A DNA stretch of 6,707 bases from Flavobacteriales bacterium UBA958 (GTDB lineage: Bacteria; Bacteroidota; Bacteroidia; Flavobacteriales_D; Crocinitomicaceae). This document shows positions 5,857 to 6,707 of this stretch, in pieces. Positions within the stretch are counted from its first letter, which is position 1; each line of letters starts with the position of its first letter. Below the pieces are notes generated by a model. It saw nothing but the letters and a program-made list of their open reading frames with translations. It was not told the origin of the DNA and made no database searches. The stretch spans positions 1 to 6,707 of the forward strand of contig DBCM01000123.1 in assembly GCA_002293045.1 (NCBI GenBank). The letters are read 5' to 3'. Both the position numbers and the translations under genes were made by a program.

Positions 5857-6703
5857 TGCGTTTTCTTAAATCATCGGATACTGGGAAAAGTGGCAATCGC
5901 ATGTATTCATCCATGAGTTCCATGTGTGCTAAAGCAGCCTTTACCCCACCAGGGTTGCCTTGTTCAAAGAACATTTTAGTTACATCAAACAGGGTGTAAT
6001 GCGCCTCGCGTGCCACATCGAACTCTCCACGCATCGCAGCATGGACCATAGTAGAAAACAAGGCAGGAAATGCATTGGCTACCACCGAAATAACGCCATC
6101 TGCACCCGCAGCGATTAGGGGCATGGTCAGGTTATCGTCTCCTGAAAGCACACCAAAACCGGAAGGACGATATTTAATAATTTGCATGATCTGTTCCATG
6201 TTCCCGGATGCTTCTTTAACCGCCACGATGTTTTTAACTTCGGCTAATTCCAAAGTTGTTTCAGGCGCAACATTCGACCCCGTTCGTCCAGGAACATTAT
6301 ACAGGATGATTGGTAAATCTGTGGAATCGGCTACAATTTTATAATGCGCTAAGATTCCTTTTTGAATGGGCTTGTTGTAATAGGGAGAAACCGACAAAAT
6401 ACCGTCTACCCCATTTGGAATATCGGCTAAAGATTCTGCCACTGCAGCGGTATTATTCCCACCAATGCCGTAGACAATGTTACATCTTCCTTGATTTATC
6501 TCAATCACTTCATTTAACACGTCGAGTTTCTCAGCTTTGGTCAAGGTTGGAGACTCGCCTGTTGTACCTTGTACCACTAAAAAATCCGTTCCGTTTTCAA
6601 TTTGATATTCAACCAAACTTGCCAAGGCATCGAAATCAATTTGCATGTCTTGGTTAAATGGAGTTACAAGAGCAACCCCCGATCCTGTAAAAATATTAGT
6701 CAT
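5825..6703 (-). CDS. dapA: 4-hydroxy-tetrahydrodipicolinate synthase (DapA)
   Basis: Condenses pyruvate with L-aspartate-4-semialdehyde, the first committed step toward meso-diaminopimelate and lysine, in the cytoplasm; usually a homotetramer of TIM barrels. The 292-residue length matches E. coli DapA (292). Visible active-site residues: T47-T48 in GTTGES, Y109 in SPYYNKP, Y135 and R140 in LYNVPGRTG, Schiff-base lysine K163 in VKEASGN, and G188 in SGDD. These correspond to E. coli T44/T45, Y107, Y133, R138, K161 and G186. Residues of the E. coli lysine-inhibition site are partly replaced: H53 and H56 become K56 and K59, A49 becomes P52, E84 aligns with A87, while N80 is kept as N83. The ATG at 6703-6701 leaves only four upstream bases in view, so promoter and RBS cannot be judged. 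The dipeptidase gene begins inside its 3' end and is probably cotranscribed. Confidence 0.97.
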   Translation of the reverse strand: MTNIFTGSGVALVTPFNQDMQIDFDALASLVEYQIENGTDFLVVQGTTGESPTLTKAEKLDVLNEVIEINQGRCNIVYGIGGNNTAAVAESLADIPNGVDGILSVSPYYNKPIQKGILAHYKIVADSTDLPIILYNVPGRTGSNVAPETTLELAEVKNIVAVKEASGNMEQIMQIIKYRPSGFGVLSGDDNLTMPLIAAGADGVISVVANAFPALFSTMVHAAMRGEFDVAREAHYTLFDVTKMFFEQGNPGGVKAALAHMELMDEYMRLPLFPVSDDLRKRIEKETIAILG

Positions 6704-6707
6704 ATAA

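Noticed and set aside
6075..6657. Plus-strand open frames of 89 and 115 residues opposite dapA
   Set aside because: Antisense shadows of dapA with no recognisable domain.

Overview
The window looks like a piece of a Bacteroidota chromosome, probably from the flavobacterial/sphingobacterial side; the rank below phylum is a guess. The reasons are a secreted S9C-type prolyl-oligopeptidase-family enzyme, short lipoproteins with Bacteroidota-like signal peptides (one with a carboxypeptidase-regulatory-like domain), an endonuclease G-type secreted nuclease with a cysteine-rich tail, almost no Shine-Dalgarno sequences and very tight gene packing. Nearly every base is coding. There is no stretch above about 35 bases without a gene, and I see no tRNA, rRNA, CRISPR, insertion sequence or long repeat.

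Layout. (1) Positions 1-3653, minus strand: three genes in the order S9 peptidase, GNAT acetyltransferase, DNA/RNA non-specific endonuclease. Each junction has a single base between stop and start, so this is almost certainly one transcript. The nuclease runs off the left edge. (2) Positions 3654-3686: a 33-bp divergent intergenic region that must hold the start signals of both arms. (3) Positions 3687-5080, plus strand: an FkbM-family methyltransferase whose stop overlaps the start of a small lipoprotein (ATGA overlap). (4) Positions 5074-6703, minus strand: dapA (4-hydroxy-tetrahydrodipicolinate synthase) followed by an exported VanX-like D-Ala-D-Ala dipeptidase (M15) that overlaps the dapA end and appears to start with TTG. 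The lipoprotein and dipeptidase genes converge and overlap by 7 bp.

How the genes may work together. The left operon encodes two secreted hydrolases, for peptides and nucleic acids, plus a cytoplasmic GNAT. This fits macromolecule scavenging, but that is inference from family and context. The right pair touches cell-wall metabolism: DapA makes the precursor of diaminopimelate and lysine, and the exported dipeptidase would release D-Ala from D-Ala-D-Ala during wall turnover. The methyltransferase and lipoprotein pair has no assignable substrate. I found no convincing new system. The best leads are the cysteine-motif tail on the nuclease, the very compact divergent promoter region, the altered lysine-feedback residues in DapA, and the odd start and lipobox of the dipeptidase.
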